Assembly: GCF_902459525.1 (NCBI RefSeq)
Contig: NZ_LR699166.1
Coordinates: 3,422,501 to 3,486,500 of the forward strand
From: Sideroxydans sp. CL21
GTDB taxonomy: Bacteria > Pseudomonadota > Gammaproteobacteria > Burkholderiales > Gallionellaceae
Length of the DNA stretch: 64,000 nt
Direction: 5' to 3'
Positions 55,943 to 64,000 of the stretch are shown in pieces (the first letter of the stretch is position 1; each line of letters starts with the position of its first letter). A program made the translations under genes and the position numbers. Below the pieces are notes generated by a model. That model did not search any database and was not told the DNA's origin. It saw only the letters and a list, made by a program, of their open reading frames with translations.

Positions 55943-58306
55943 ATGAACGAAAACGAACCACAAGACACACCCGAAATCGAAGCCCCCGCCCCCGCTGAAT
56001 CCAGCTCCAGCGGCAAGCGCGAATTCGCGCCCCTCGCCAAGCTCCCCGACAGCGACGAAGTCCTCATCGCCGATTATGCCGAACGCGCCTATCTTGAATA
56101 CGCCGTCTCCGTCGTCAAAGGCCGCGCACTCCCCGAAGTCTGCGACGGACAGAAGCCCGTGCAGCGGCGCATCCTGTTCTCCATGCTGCGCATGGGCCTG
56201 ACGCACGGCAACAAGCATGTGAAGTCGGCACGCGTGGTGGGCGATGTACTGGGTAAATACCATCCGCATGGCGACTCTTCCGCGTATGAGGCGATGGTGC
56301 GGCTGGCGCAGGATTTTGCGATGCGGTATCCGTTGGTGGATGGCCAGGGCAACTTTGGTTCGCGCGATGGCGACAACGCGGCGGCGATGCGCTACACCGA
56401 GGCGCGGCTTACGCCGATCGCCGATCTGCTGTTGTCCGAGCTGGACATGGGCACGGTGGATTTCATCCCCAACTACGACGGCGCATTCCAGGAGCCGGCG
56501 ATGCTGCCTGCACGTTTGCCTATGGTGTTGCTGAACGGCGCATCCGGCATTGCGGTGGGTATGGCGACCGAGATTCCTTCGCATAACTTGAAAGAAGTCG
56601 CCAAGGCCGCAGTCGCGCTGGCGAAGAACCCTAACCTCAAGGACGACAAGCTGCTGTCTTACATCAGCGGCCCGGACTTCCCCGGCGGCGGACAGATCAT
56701 CTCGTCCGACGCGGACATCCGCGATGCCTACACCACGGGACGCGGCTCGCTGAAGATGCGCGCACGCTGGACGGTGGAGCAACTGGCGCGCGGCCAGTGG
56801 CAGGTGGTTGTGAGCGAATTTCCGCACGGCGTCTCGGCGCAGAAGGTGCTGGAAGAGATCGACGATCTGACCAACCCCAAGGTCAAGGCCAACAAGAAAT
56901 CGCTCACGCCGGAACAGGTGCAGAACAAGCAGCTCATCCTCTCGGTGCTGGATGCGGTGGCAGACGAATCGGACAAATCGCAAAAGATCCGTCTGGTGTT
57001 CCAGCCCAAGACATCGAAGCTGAATCCGGACGACATGATGGCGGTGCTGCTCACCCACACCAGCCTGCAGAACTCGGTGTCGGTCAACCTCACCATGATC
57101 GGCCTGGACGGACGCCCGCAACAAAAGTCGCTGACGCAGGTGCTGCGCGAGTGGGTGGAGTTCCGCCTGCGCACCGTCACGCGCCGTTGCGGACACCGAC
57201 TTGACCAGGTCAACGACCGCCTGCACATCTTGGCCGGGCGCATGATCGTTTACCTGAACATCGACGAAGTGATCGCGCTGATCCGTGGCTCGGACAATCC
57301 CAAAGAAGACTTGATGGCGCACTTCGAGCTTTCTGAACGGCAGGCCGAAGACATCCTGGAAATCCGTCTGCGCCAGTTGGCGCGTCTGGAAGGCATCAAG
57401 ATCGAGAAAGAGATCAAGGCGCTGAAGGCCGAAGCCAAAGAACTGAAGCGCGTACTCGATAGCGAAGATGCGCTGCGCGAACTGGTGGTGAGCGAGATCG
57501 AAGCCGATGCCAAGACCTATGGCGACGAGCGCCGCACGCTGATCGAAGAAGCGCAAGTCACCAAAGTGACCGCTCAAGTGAGCGACGAGCCCGTGACGGT
57601 GTTCATCTCGCAACGCTTCTGGGTGCGCACAAGACTGGGCCACGGCATCGACGCCAGCAGCATCGCCTTCAAGGACGGCGACAGCATCGCCGCCACCTAT
57701 GAATGCCGCACCACCGACCAGTGCATCGTCATCTGCAGCAACGGCCGAGTGTGCAGCATCCCCGTCTCCGCGCTGCCCTCCGGCCGCGGCGACGGCGCAC
57801 CGCTGGCCACCTTCATCGAACTCGCCCCCGGCGCCAGGATCGCGCACGCCTTCTGCGGCAAGACCGAAACCCCCGTACTCATCTCCACCAGCGCCGGTTA
57901 CGGCTTCCCCTGCTTCCTCGGCGACATGGTCGGTCGCAACAAGGCGGGCAAACAGTTCATCAGCGTGAAAGAAGACACCATCCTGCCGCCCGTCATCCTG
58001 GCCCCGACGCAGAACTCACTCGTCGCCGTGCTGAGCAAGAACGCAAGGCTGCTGGTGTTCGTGCTCTCCGAACTGAAACTGCTGCAAGGCGGCGGCAAAG
58101 GCATGATGCTGATCGACCTGAAAGAAGGCGACGAACTGACGGCCTGCACGGTCGTCAATCAACCGGCGGTGACCTTGAGCGGCACCGCGGGCAGCAAGGT
58201 GCAGCAGTTGCACATTGGCGGGAAAGAGTTGAAGGATTACTTTGGTGCGAGGGCGAGAGCAGGGAAGGTGGTTGAGACTAAGTTGAAGGGGTTGAGGTTT
58301 GAGTGA
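55943..58306 (+). CDS. parC: DNA topoisomerase IV subunit A
   Basis: 787 residues. Starts with a Pro/Glu-rich tail of ~35 residues, then the winged-helix/tower core with active-site tyrosine in [10 protein letters not shown] and the [17 protein letters not shown] motif, coiled coil (residues 440-510) and C-terminal beta-pinwheel blades. Length fits ParC, not GyrA. The C-terminal domain has fewer blades than GyrA. Partner of parE 670 bp upstream; the DUF559 unit is between. Confidence 0.95.
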   Translation: MNENEPQDTPEIEAPAPAESSSSGKREFAPLAKLPDSDEVLIADYAERAYLEYAVSVVKGRALPEVCDGQKPVQRRILFSMLRMGLTHGNKHVKSARVVGDVLGKYHPHGDSSAYEAMVRLAQDFAMRYPLVDGQGNFGSRDGDNAAAMRYTEARLTPIADLLLSELDMGTVDFIPNYDGAFQEPAMLPARLPMVLLNGASGIAVGMATEIPSHNLKEVAKAAVALAKNPNLKDDKLLSYISGPDFPGGGQIISSDADIRDAYTTGRGSLKMRARWTVEQLARGQWQVVVSEFPHGVSAQKVLEEIDDLTNPKVKANKKSLTPEQVQNKQLILSVLDAVADESDKSQKIRLVFQPKTSKLNPDDMMAVLLTHTSLQNSVSVNLTMIGLDGRPQQKSLTQVLREWVEFRLRTVTRRCGHRLDQVNDRLHILAGRMIVYLNIDEVIALIRGSDNPKEDLMAHFELSERQAEDILEIRLRQLARLEGIKIEKEIKALKAEAKELKRVLDSEDALRELVVSEIEADAKTYGDERRTLIEEAQVTKVTAQVSDEPVTVFISQRFWVRTRLGHGIDASSIAFKDGDSIAATYECRTTDQCIVICSNGRVCSIPVSALPSGRGDGAPLATFIELAPGARIAHAFCGKTETPVLISTSAGYGFPCFLGDMVGRNKAGKQFISVKEDTILPPVILAPTQNSLVAVLSKNARLLVFVLSELKLLQGGGKGMMLIDLKEGDELTACTVVNQPAVTLSGTAGSKVQQLHIGGKELKDYFGARARAGKVVETKLKGLRFE

Positions 58307-58473
58307 ACAGGCACATTGTTTAGTTAGCTTTGGATAGACTTTATAAGAAGCAGGTAAATAATATTTAGATGGATGATGACTGCAATGCGCTGCCATTTAG
58401 CATCCAATAAATATTGCTGAAGGTCGAAACAAGGCACATTGCATTGTTATGAGTTAATAAGCTAGGAGCCAAT

Positions 58474-60582
58474 TTGTTCAGCGATAATCAAGAAACTGCC
58501 GAGGCACTCAACTCTCTTATAGCTGCAGTACAAAATCCAACTCGCCCCCTCATAATATGGATTGGTGCTGGTGCTAGTGCTTGGGCAGGCTATCCACTAT
58601 GGCAAGATCTAGCTGCCAAGATGCATTCGACATATTCACGGGAGGAACACAGTTATAACAAGATCACTTCTGCTCTATTGCTTAAAGAAGGCAAATTTCC
58701 CGAGTTTTTTGAGCAAATGCGACTTGCCAACCAGCCACGTTACTTCACCATGTTGTCGGATCAGTTTCGGCCTAAAACTAGCAATGGTATATACCTCCGA
58801 TTAATAAGAGCACTGCGCAATCTCCCAAACGTAAGCTTAGTAACAACTAATGTTGATGAGGCTCTGGAGCATAATATGCCAGAACTTTTAACGGTCCAGC
58901 GTTCTGATCTCGAACGTCTGCCGCAGTTAATGCATGAGCGCTCACCATTTGTGTGCAAACTTCATGGTTCTTGCAGTTCAGTTGAAACTATGATTTTCTC
59001 TGAAAGGGATTACGAAACTATTCAAAACAATAATGACTATTTGAACGCAATTCGTACAATTTTTGAAAATTCAAGTGTGTTGTTTCTTGGATACGGTTTG
59101 CGTGACGATTATGTACTCAGTAGTCTTCTGAAAAGTTCAGCTGCCCGCCCGTTATTTGGTACCGGACCTCATTTCGTCGTGACATCTGAAAAACTGTTTG
59201 GCCTGCCCGAATCGGTTCGACGCATACTTTACGTTCCCGAAGTTGCGGATCATCGAGATGCACTTCAAGTGTTGGAGATGATAGCTGACACTCTCCCTAA
59301 TCAAAATTCTTTGGCCGCATACAAGGATAGTGAAGTAACTTCTGTTCGCAAGAGTCTCTATTTTATTGCCGACCTTTTACCACCGGGTAAGTGGGATACT
59401 TCCCATACAATGATTATTCAAACCTCTACTGGAGCTTCTCATCAGATGATTGTTGGAGAAGGCTATGTTGATGGAGAGGTCGTGCTTAATAATTACTCCG
59501 CTCTCCATGATATTGTCGTTGGTTTAATTTGTTTCGATATAGTTTGTATATCAATAGACCATTTAGCTCGTGTACACGAACTACTAGGCTCTGATGCTTT
59601 CTGGATTTTTGTCACTAGCGGCTCACTTCGCTTAGTAATTCCGCCAGCCGCACCAGCAATCATTTTTTCCGACGAGGCATCGCAGGTTGGCTCACTGGGC
59701 GCAATCAGCCTTGGCTCAAACGCCAGTTCGTTAGGTGAATTTACGACGATAGGTATATCTGAACGTATCCGCAGACAACTCTTACCAGTGATAGGCAAGG
59801 AAAATGAAGCCAATCAACTCTTTCAACTCCTTGAGTCAACTGTCCTAGATGCATCTGATGCAAAGCTGACAGATTCTCTAACGCCGAAAATTCGTAGTGC
59901 GCTAATGAACCCTTCTATCCGCCGCATGCTTGGTATGAGCCTCGGTACGCCAAGGAATTCTGTACCCCGGTGGTTGTCATTTCCGACTCTTAGACTCGCG
60001 GGAGTAATAAGTAATGGCATCATCTGTCAGCACATTCAAGCTAGTTCAACCCGGATGATTTTTGGCAGCGAAAAACTGGCTAGTGTCGCTTTTTCTGCCG
60101 CTGCAAGTTCAGAATGGGCTGATAGCGCAGCTAGCTATGTTTTGACTGGAAAATACGATTCAGATGTTGGTGAAATCATTATTCAAGAGCCCAGTTTACT
60201 CTTAGAAATATTGAAGTTTCGTGAGTCAGCCGTAGGGGAAAATTTTCGTCGAGAAATTGCACAACGCCTTGCTGCTGATGATGGTGGTCAAATTGTTACC
60301 GCGATTAATGCAGGGCTTCATCAAGCTCTTCCTTCATCTGTACTCCAGCGGGCGCGTGACCAATTGTCAGGTCTCTTTATTCCTCGCAATTCAGGCTCCG
60401 TATTGATTCCTTCTATTTGGGGTGATCTCCGCAATTCTGACCAACGTATTGCAGGCTGGCGAAAGCGGAGCCGTGCAATGTTGGAAGCGGAAGTAAGACG
60501 GCTAAATCTGAAGGCATACGACGAATGTCCATGTGGATCTGGAGAGAAGTTGAAGTTTTGTTGCCAAGCTGCCTTGGCTTGA
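58474..60582 (+). CDS. SIR2-like protein with C-terminal SEC-C motif, candidate defence NADase
   Basis: 702 residues, TTG start 8 bases after AGGAG; no later ATG would keep the first motif. The SIR2 domain spans about 25-250: GAGAS (31-35), TTNVDEA with N126/D128, catalytic-type H164 in KLHGSCSS, and FLGYGLRDDYV (204-214). The long middle (260-670) has no family I recognise. The end is a SEC-C zinc motif, CxCx8CC (C685, C687, C696, C697). SIR2 domains in phage defence deplete NAD. The gene is distinctly AT-richer than its neighbours and stands alone between parC and the HigA gene, suggesting horizontal gain. Confidence 0.8.
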   Translation: MFSDNQETAEALNSLIAAVQNPTRPLIIWIGAGASAWAGYPLWQDLAAKMHSTYSREEHSYNKITSALLLKEGKFPEFFEQMRLANQPRYFTMLSDQFRPKTSNGIYLRLIRALRNLPNVSLVTTNVDEALEHNMPELLTVQRSDLERLPQLMHERSPFVCKLHGSCSSVETMIFSERDYETIQNNNDYLNAIRTIFENSSVLFLGYGLRDDYVLSSLLKSSAARPLFGTGPHFVVTSEKLFGLPESVRRILYVPEVADHRDALQVLEMIADTLPNQNSLAAYKDSEVTSVRKSLYFIADLLPPGKWDTSHTMIIQTSTGASHQMIVGEGYVDGEVVLNNYSALHDIVVGLICFDIVCISIDHLARVHELLGSDAFWIFVTSGSLRLVIPPAAPAIIFSDEASQVGSLGAISLGSNASSLGEFTTIGISERIRRQLLPVIGKENEANQLFQLLESTVLDASDAKLTDSLTPKIRSALMNPSIRRMLGMSLGTPRNSVPRWLSFPTLRLAGVISNGIICQHIQASSTRMIFGSEKLASVAFSAAASSEWADSAASYVLTGKYDSDVGEIIIQEPSLLLEILKFRESAVGENFRREIAQRLAADDGGQIVTAINAGLHQALPSSVLQRARDQLSGLFIPRNSGSVLIPSIWGDLRNSDQRIAGWRKRSRAMLEAEVRRLNLKAYDECPCGSGEKLKFCCQAALA

Positions 60583-60688
60583 ACCAAAGGTGCCGGCGAC
60601 GGAAATAAACGGGCCAGGCTCGAGTTTTTTCCAGCGACCAAAACCCTCGGGCTTTTCATCGAAATAATCGGTGACAGTGCTCAAATTC

Positions 60689-60988
60689 CTACGCAGCCAT
60701 CTTCTCAACTTCTTTTTCAATCTTGTCTTTTAGTTCTGCTTCGGCAATCTTCAAGTCATAACTCATTTGCAGGTTAAGCCACGATTGCGCATCGGTACCA
60801 AAATAGCGTGCCAGTCGAAGTGCGGTATCCGGCGTAACCGAGCGTCGCTCTTTCACGATCTCATGCAGGCGGGTGGCAGGCACGCGCAATGCCTGAGACA
60901 GTGCATGCACGCTCATTCCCATCGGCACGAGGTATTCCTCGCGCAGTACTTCTCCAGGATGTACCGGGCGCATTTTGTTCTTAGCCAT
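60689..60988 (-). CDS. higA: HigA family antitoxin
   Basis: 99 residues. The HigA signature is clear: MRPVHPGEVLREEYLVPMGM and the helix-turn-helix LSQALRVPATRLHEIVKERR, RYFGTDAQSWLNLQMSYDL. It normally neutralises HigB and represses the operon. The ATG at 60988 has AAGGAGG five bases upstream, which begins within the old higB stop region. Its toxin gene is frameshifted, so it may be an orphan regulator. Confidence 0.92.
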   Translation of the reverse strand: MAKNKMRPVHPGEVLREEYLVPMGMSVHALSQALRVPATRLHEIVKERRSVTPDTALRLARYFGTDAQSWLNLQMSYDLKIAEAELKDKIEKEVEKMAA

Positions 60989-60998
60989 GTTGACCTCC

Positions 60999-61275
60999 TT
61001 AGTGGTAATCGTCGATCTCGACATCGAAGACGTCGCCGTTCTTGAACGTGAAGCAAATACGCCATTGGTCGTTGACGCGGATACTCCATTGTCCTTTGCG
61101 GTTCCCCTGCAAGGCTTCCAGACGATTACCCGGCGGCGCGCGCATGAAATCCAGCGTGGCGGCTGCGTCCAGTTGTGCCAGCTTGCTCGGCTACCGTCTG
61201 GATGGCGCGGAAGCGTCGAGGGCTTCCACCCTCGAACAATGCTTGTGTTTCCTTGCAGGAAAACAACTTGATCAT
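60999..61275 (-). pseudogene. higB: HigB toxin, frameshifted
   Basis: The start MIKLFSCKETQALFEG and middle RRFRAIQTVAEQ are HigB. The remaining part, KLAQLDAAATLDFM ... GNRKGQWSIRVNDQWRICF ... DVFDVEIDDYH, is intact but in another frame. The shift is at about 61185, between GAG and AAG codons, and looks like the loss of two bases (or gain of one). The frame as it stands stops early, at 61126. The restored gene would end at TAA 60999-61001, 10 bp before higA. Confidence 0.8.
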
Positions 61276-61286
61276 AACGCGCACAG

Positions 61287-61305
61287 TATTACGCTGCGCG
61301 TAATA
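61287..61305. promoter_or_regulatory. Operator palindrome upstream of higBA
   Basis: TATTACGC - TGC - GCGTAATA, a perfect 8-bp inverted repeat with a 3-base centre, 12 bp before the higB ATG. Placement fits a HigA binding site that would autoregulate the operon. The 130 bp beyond, up to the lipoprotein stop, hold nothing else. Confidence 0.65.
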
Positions 61306-61439
61306 TGTCAACCAGTTAAATGGGCCAGTAAAGCCAAAGAGCTCGATTTGATTTTTCGGGAAACCATATTGAGCCTAGCCCCTTTAATTCTTCTCAAGGT
61401 CTGGCAACGCCAACCGCCCCATCACTTGGACTCAGTGAA

Positions 61440-62666
61440 CTAGTCGCCGCCACGGCTGATGTAGTGCTGCTTTGTCTTTCCAATCAGCAGACCTCCATCC
61501 GACTCCACATTGGTTTGCGCAGTTTCGCCGCTACCAAACAGCATGCCCGCCACATGGGCATCACGCACTTCTGCGATATGGGAAAAAAGCAGTTCCACGC
61601 GTTGGTCTTTGTAGTGTTGGTAGGTGTCGTTCTGGTAGGAATTGCCCAGTGGCAGTTGCCAGAGAAAGAATGGCTTGCCCACGGCCGTCGAAACATCTTT
61701 CGTCCATTGCAAGAAGGCGGTCATCTTGGTGACATCCCAGTCATGCCCCGGCTGCCCTTGCACGAGGAGGTACCAATCGGCGTCGCGGTCGGTGGAGTCT
61801 GCCACCAGAAAGTCGCCCTGATCAGCGCCCATGGCGAGCATGAAGCTGGCCCACGACGCGGCATCACCCGCATTGGTATAGGTCCAGGGTGAGAAATGCA
61901 AGCCCACCTTGGCGTTGGGCGCATAGACGCGCACCATGTGGATCATGCACTTGGCATAGCCGGCGGCATCGTCGGTGAACCCCGTGCCGCAGTCGGTCGG
62001 GTTGCTTAGCGTCACCTTGGCGGGAATTGCGCTGGGTAGGCCCGTTGTCGCTGCGGCTCTGGCTTTCAGGTATCCGAACAGGTCGGGCTCGATGTGCAGC
62101 ATGACTTGTTCGTTGCCAATTGTCTGCAACAGGAAACGCCAATCGTCGAAATAGGTGGTCAAAAACGTCTGGTCGTTCAGCGCAGCCGTTTCTCCGGTGG
62201 GAGATGGCCCTTCGCTCAGCCCGGAAGCGGGCAACACCATGTAATAGGTGAAATATGGAATTTGCGGACGAGACACGGAGTTCCAGGTGCGTGCCTTGGC
62301 CGTGGCAATAAAGCGCGTCGCGAACAAACCGCGTTGCGGGACATTCTCCTGCCAGGCTCCCCACCAGGAGCATGATGACACGGGCACCGTGCCATTCAAG
62401 CACCCTGCGTGGTCGTAGGTACTGAAGCTGCCTGAATTGAGATATTGGTACTGCATGTCGAAAGGTGCCGAGTCGCCAGAAGTGCTGCTCCCCGAGAAAC
62501 CCACCATCACCTTGGTATGCCCCATGAAAGGCGTACTCAGCGTTGAGTTGGCTGGTGTTGTGCTCACACTGAAATCCATAACCGGACTGCTACTTACCGG
62601 CGACCCAACGCTCCCTCCCCCGCAAGCGGACAAAATCAATCCCAACAGCAAGTAGCCAATACGCAT
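61440..62666 (-). CDS. Lipoprotein with possible glycoside-hydrolase-like barrel
   Basis: 408 residues from the ATG at 62666, with GGGAG upstream. A lipoprotein signal with lipobox LSACGGG (Cys near 14) and a Ser-rich linker leads to a ~360-residue domain. Acidic and aromatic motifs at strand ends (YFTYYMVLP, VMLHIEPDLFGYL, GLHFSPWTY, FLWQLPLGN) suggest a TIM-barrel hydrolase, perhaps a polysaccharide enzyme, but I cannot assign a family. Four or more Cys could form disulfides. No partner genes nearby. Confidence 0.6.
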   Translation of the reverse strand: MRIGYLLLGLILSACGGGSVGSPVSSSPVMDFSVSTTPANSTLSTPFMGHTKVMVGFSGSSTSGDSAPFDMQYQYLNSGSFSTYDHAGCLNGTVPVSSCSWWGAWQENVPQRGLFATRFIATAKARTWNSVSRPQIPYFTYYMVLPASGLSEGPSPTGETAALNDQTFLTTYFDDWRFLLQTIGNEQVMLHIEPDLFGYLKARAAATTGLPSAIPAKVTLSNPTDCGTGFTDDAAGYAKCMIHMVRVYAPNAKVGLHFSPWTYTNAGDAASWASFMLAMGADQGDFLVADSTDRDADWYLLVQGQPGHDWDVTKMTAFLQWTKDVSTAVGKPFFLWQLPLGNSYQNDTYQHYKDQRVELLFSHIAEVRDAHVAGMLFGSGETAQTNVESDGGLLIGKTKQHYISRGGD

Positions 62667-63245
62667 GCATTCTCCCGAACTCAATGAAGGGCACCCCTAA
62701 TAATCCAAATTTTAGTTACGACATAACCTAAAGATTAGTCTTCACTGAAACTGCGTTTTGTCGCAATACTACGTTGCTCACAAAAAATTGCTCCTTACAT
62801 ATAGCGCCATCGACACGTTACTGCAAAGCAGCCGTTTGCGGGAGATGACGCCAGCGGTCATTCCCGCACCAGACGGCTCCGCCGCACCGTGTCATGACCG
62901 CATATGCCGCGTCGCAATTTTTTGCTCGCGCCTTGTCTTGCTTATAACCAGCCACTTGCCTGCTTGCTGGCTTAGTGGATTGGCTAGTAGTTCCATCAGA
63001 ACTTTGAATTATTAGAGGCGCCCTGAAAAAATCGACCGCCAACGTCGGCTGGTACACGAAGGATAGCAAAGCAAAGGAATATAGCCAAAGGAGTCGGGTT
63101 CGGATTGTTTTCAGGAACCTAATCCGTCGGGCTTTCTAGCACGCCCTCTGTTCACATTTGATCCGTACCGACAAATCAATAATCAAGGAGACTACATTGA
63201 TCTCCATCCATCGAGGCCGTCACCCATAAGCCTGCTTGATTGTCA
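62667..63245. other. 579-bp gap with a possible decayed ORF
   Basis: No firm gene. On the minus strand, an open frame from about 63135 to 62818 has a signal-peptide-like stretch (LLWLYSFALLSFVYQPTLA) and then a hydrophilic part with three Cys, but no ATG or GTG and only a TTG at 63069 within that stretch; it may be a degenerated secreted protein. The rest looks like promoters for the lipoprotein (left) and the toxin-antitoxin pair (right). Confidence 0.35.
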
Positions 63246-63261
63246 GTAGCTTATAAGCTAC
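63246..63261. promoter_or_regulatory. Operator palindrome upstream of the toxin-antitoxin pair
   Basis: GTAGCTTATAAGCTAC is a perfect 16-bp palindrome ending 3 bp before the toxin ATG. The position suits autorepression by the helix-turn-helix antitoxin. Confidence 0.65.
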
Positions 63262-63264
63262 ATT

Positions 63265-63534
63265 ATGCCCATGATCGAAGTCTTCCGATACCAGACTGAA
63301 GATGGCACAGAGCCAATAACCGCTTGGTTGCAGTCGCTACGAGACAAGCAAGCGCAGGCCAAGATTCGCGTCCGCCTCAAACGACTGGAGGCCGGCAATT
63401 TTGGAGACTGTGATCCGGTAGGTGATGGCGTGCTGGAATTGCGCGAGCACCTTGGTGCAGGGTATCGGGTGTACTTCGGTCGGCATGGCCAGACAGTCGT
63501 CATCTTACTGTGCGGTGGCACCAAGAAATCGTAA
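63265..63534 (+). CDS. RelE/ParE-type addiction-module toxin, C-terminally truncated
   Basis: 89 residues. Typical killer protein of the HigB-like group: ITAWLQSLRDKQAQAKIRVR, GVLELREHLGAGYRVYF and VVILLCGGTKKS. The TAA at 63532-63534 is premature: the same frame continues with TADIKTAKEYWQDWKRRQT and a TGA at 63592-63594 that overlaps the antitoxin ATG. Family members have this tail as their last helix, so a single CAA-to-TAA change probably truncated it. Activity is uncertain. Confidence 0.8.
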   Translation: MPMIEVFRYQTEDGTEPITAWLQSLRDKQAQAKIRVRLKRLEAGNFGDCDPVGDGVLELREHLGAGYRVYFGRHGQTVVILLCGGTKKS

Positions 63535-63590
63535 ACGGCAGATATCAAGACCGCCAAGGAATATTGGCAAGATTGGAAGCGGAGGCAAAC

Positions 63591-63923
63591 ATGAGCAAGA
63601 AAATTAAAGCTGCGGTATCACACCACGAACGCGAAGTAGCCGAGCTGCGCGCAGATCACAAACTGGCTGTCGAATATCTCAAAGCCGCCATGGAATCTCT
63701 CGATGATCCCGATGATCGCGCAGCCGGTCTACTTGCACTGCGCACCGTTGCCGAGGCATATGGCGGATTAGGTGCGGTTGCCGCAGAGGCCGGTATCAGT
63801 CGCGAATCGCTGTATCGCACTCTCTCGGCCAATGGTAACCCGACGCTAAAAACGCTGCTCGCCGTGCTGAAGGCGGTAGGCATGAAACTTTCGGTGGAGC
63901 CGGACCAACACGTAGCCGCGTAA
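63591..63923 (+). CDS. Helix-turn-helix antitoxin of the addiction module
   Basis: 110 residues. HTH in GGLGAVAAEAGISRESLYRTLSANGNPT-like sequence (AAEAGISRESLYRTLS), followed by LLAVLKAVGMKLSV. The fold is that of the putative addiction module antidote / HigA2 group. GGAGG lies 6 bases before the ATG. The start would form an ATGA overlap with the ancestral toxin stop, showing the pair evolved as one operon. Confidence 0.87.
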   Translation: MSKKIKAAVSHHEREVAELRADHKLAVEYLKAAMESLDDPDDRAAGLLALRTVAEAYGGLGAVAAEAGISRESLYRTLSANGNPTLKTLLAVLKAVGMKLSVEPDQHVAA

Positions 63924-63947
63924 GTAATACGGCCGGGTAGGTTTGAA

Positions 63948-64000
63948 ATGAACGCACGAGCTAAAACAGCAATACAGCATTGGGGCTTCGTTGCACCGCT
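63948..64000 (+). CDS. Start of a gene cut by the window end, possibly a HigA-type (COG5499) antitoxin
   Basis: The frame begins MNARAKTAIQHWGFVAPL and runs off the edge. From memory this N-terminus resembles antitoxin-type regulators of the COG5499 group that begin with a similar K-T-A...W-FVAPL pattern. Too short to be sure. It is 24 bp after the upstream antitoxin stop. Confidence 0.4.
   Translation, partial: MNARAKTAIQHWGFVAP

Noticed and set aside
55442-57847. 801-codon open frame on the minus strand
   Set aside because: Antisense to parC and DUF559; low-complexity His/Gln/Asp/Arg composition typical of shadow frames.

Overview
The window reads as chromosomal DNA of a Gram-negative betaproteobacterium. 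The rpsP-rimM-trmD-rplS order, a homodimeric AceE beside AceF, twin PilT/PilU ATPases, a YggS-ProC-YggT-YggU block and an alternative N-type ATPase all fit Nitrosomonadales, perhaps a Gallionellaceae relative. That placement is inferred from gene content and order, not from a marker-gene search. No rRNA, tRNA or CRISPR array was seen.

Layout. 1-3646: end of an N-ATPase operon (b, alpha, gamma) with a polyphosphate kinase 2 gene overlapping its last gene. 3896-6929: small ORF, cardiolipin synthase, XerD and an O6-alkylguanine repair protein. 7069-11416: ribosomal/tRNA-modification operon, a cytochrome c assembly protein and Ffh. 11578-15692: HAD phosphatase, IlvA, a MntA-HepT toxin-antitoxin pair next to a DNA methyltransferase remnant, a TfoX-like protein and 5-formyl-THF cyclo-ligase. 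15695-23243: AceE-AceF, then the tightly packed nadD-rsfS-rlmH-maf-rng run. 23350-25217: a PstS-like protein whose long leader carries a cyclic-di-GMP-I riboswitch, then HU. 25388-30887: SRPBCC protein, the yggU-yggT-proC-yggS block and pilT-pilU.

30979-37704 is the most coherent accessory block. It holds a bufferin (copper-buffering modified peptide) operon bufA-bufB-bufC-bufD, a periplasmic msrB-dipZ-msrA repair operon, and an ECF sigma/NrsF-type anti-sigma pair. The bufA and msrB promoters share GTAAC(C/T)-N16-CGAAT, so the block looks like one stress regulon with its regulator attached. 37879-53099: small regulators, HNH protein, aldehyde dehydrogenase plus DUF779, two large c-di-GMP enzymes, YqhD-like alcohol dehydrogenase, an SDR, acylphosphatase, a frameshifted nfeD beside slipin, and a small cytochrome c. 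53317-58306: parE and parC, separated by a DUF559 nuclease-like gene framed by two copies of a ~108-bp repeat.

58474-64000 is an accessory, decaying region. It has an AT-rich SIR2-SEC-C candidate defence gene, a HigBA module whose toxin is frameshifted, a lipoprotein, a second toxin-antitoxin pair whose toxin has an early stop, and the start of another gene at the edge. Cyclic-di-GMP is a recurring theme: one riboswitch plus two GGDEF proteins, one with EAL.
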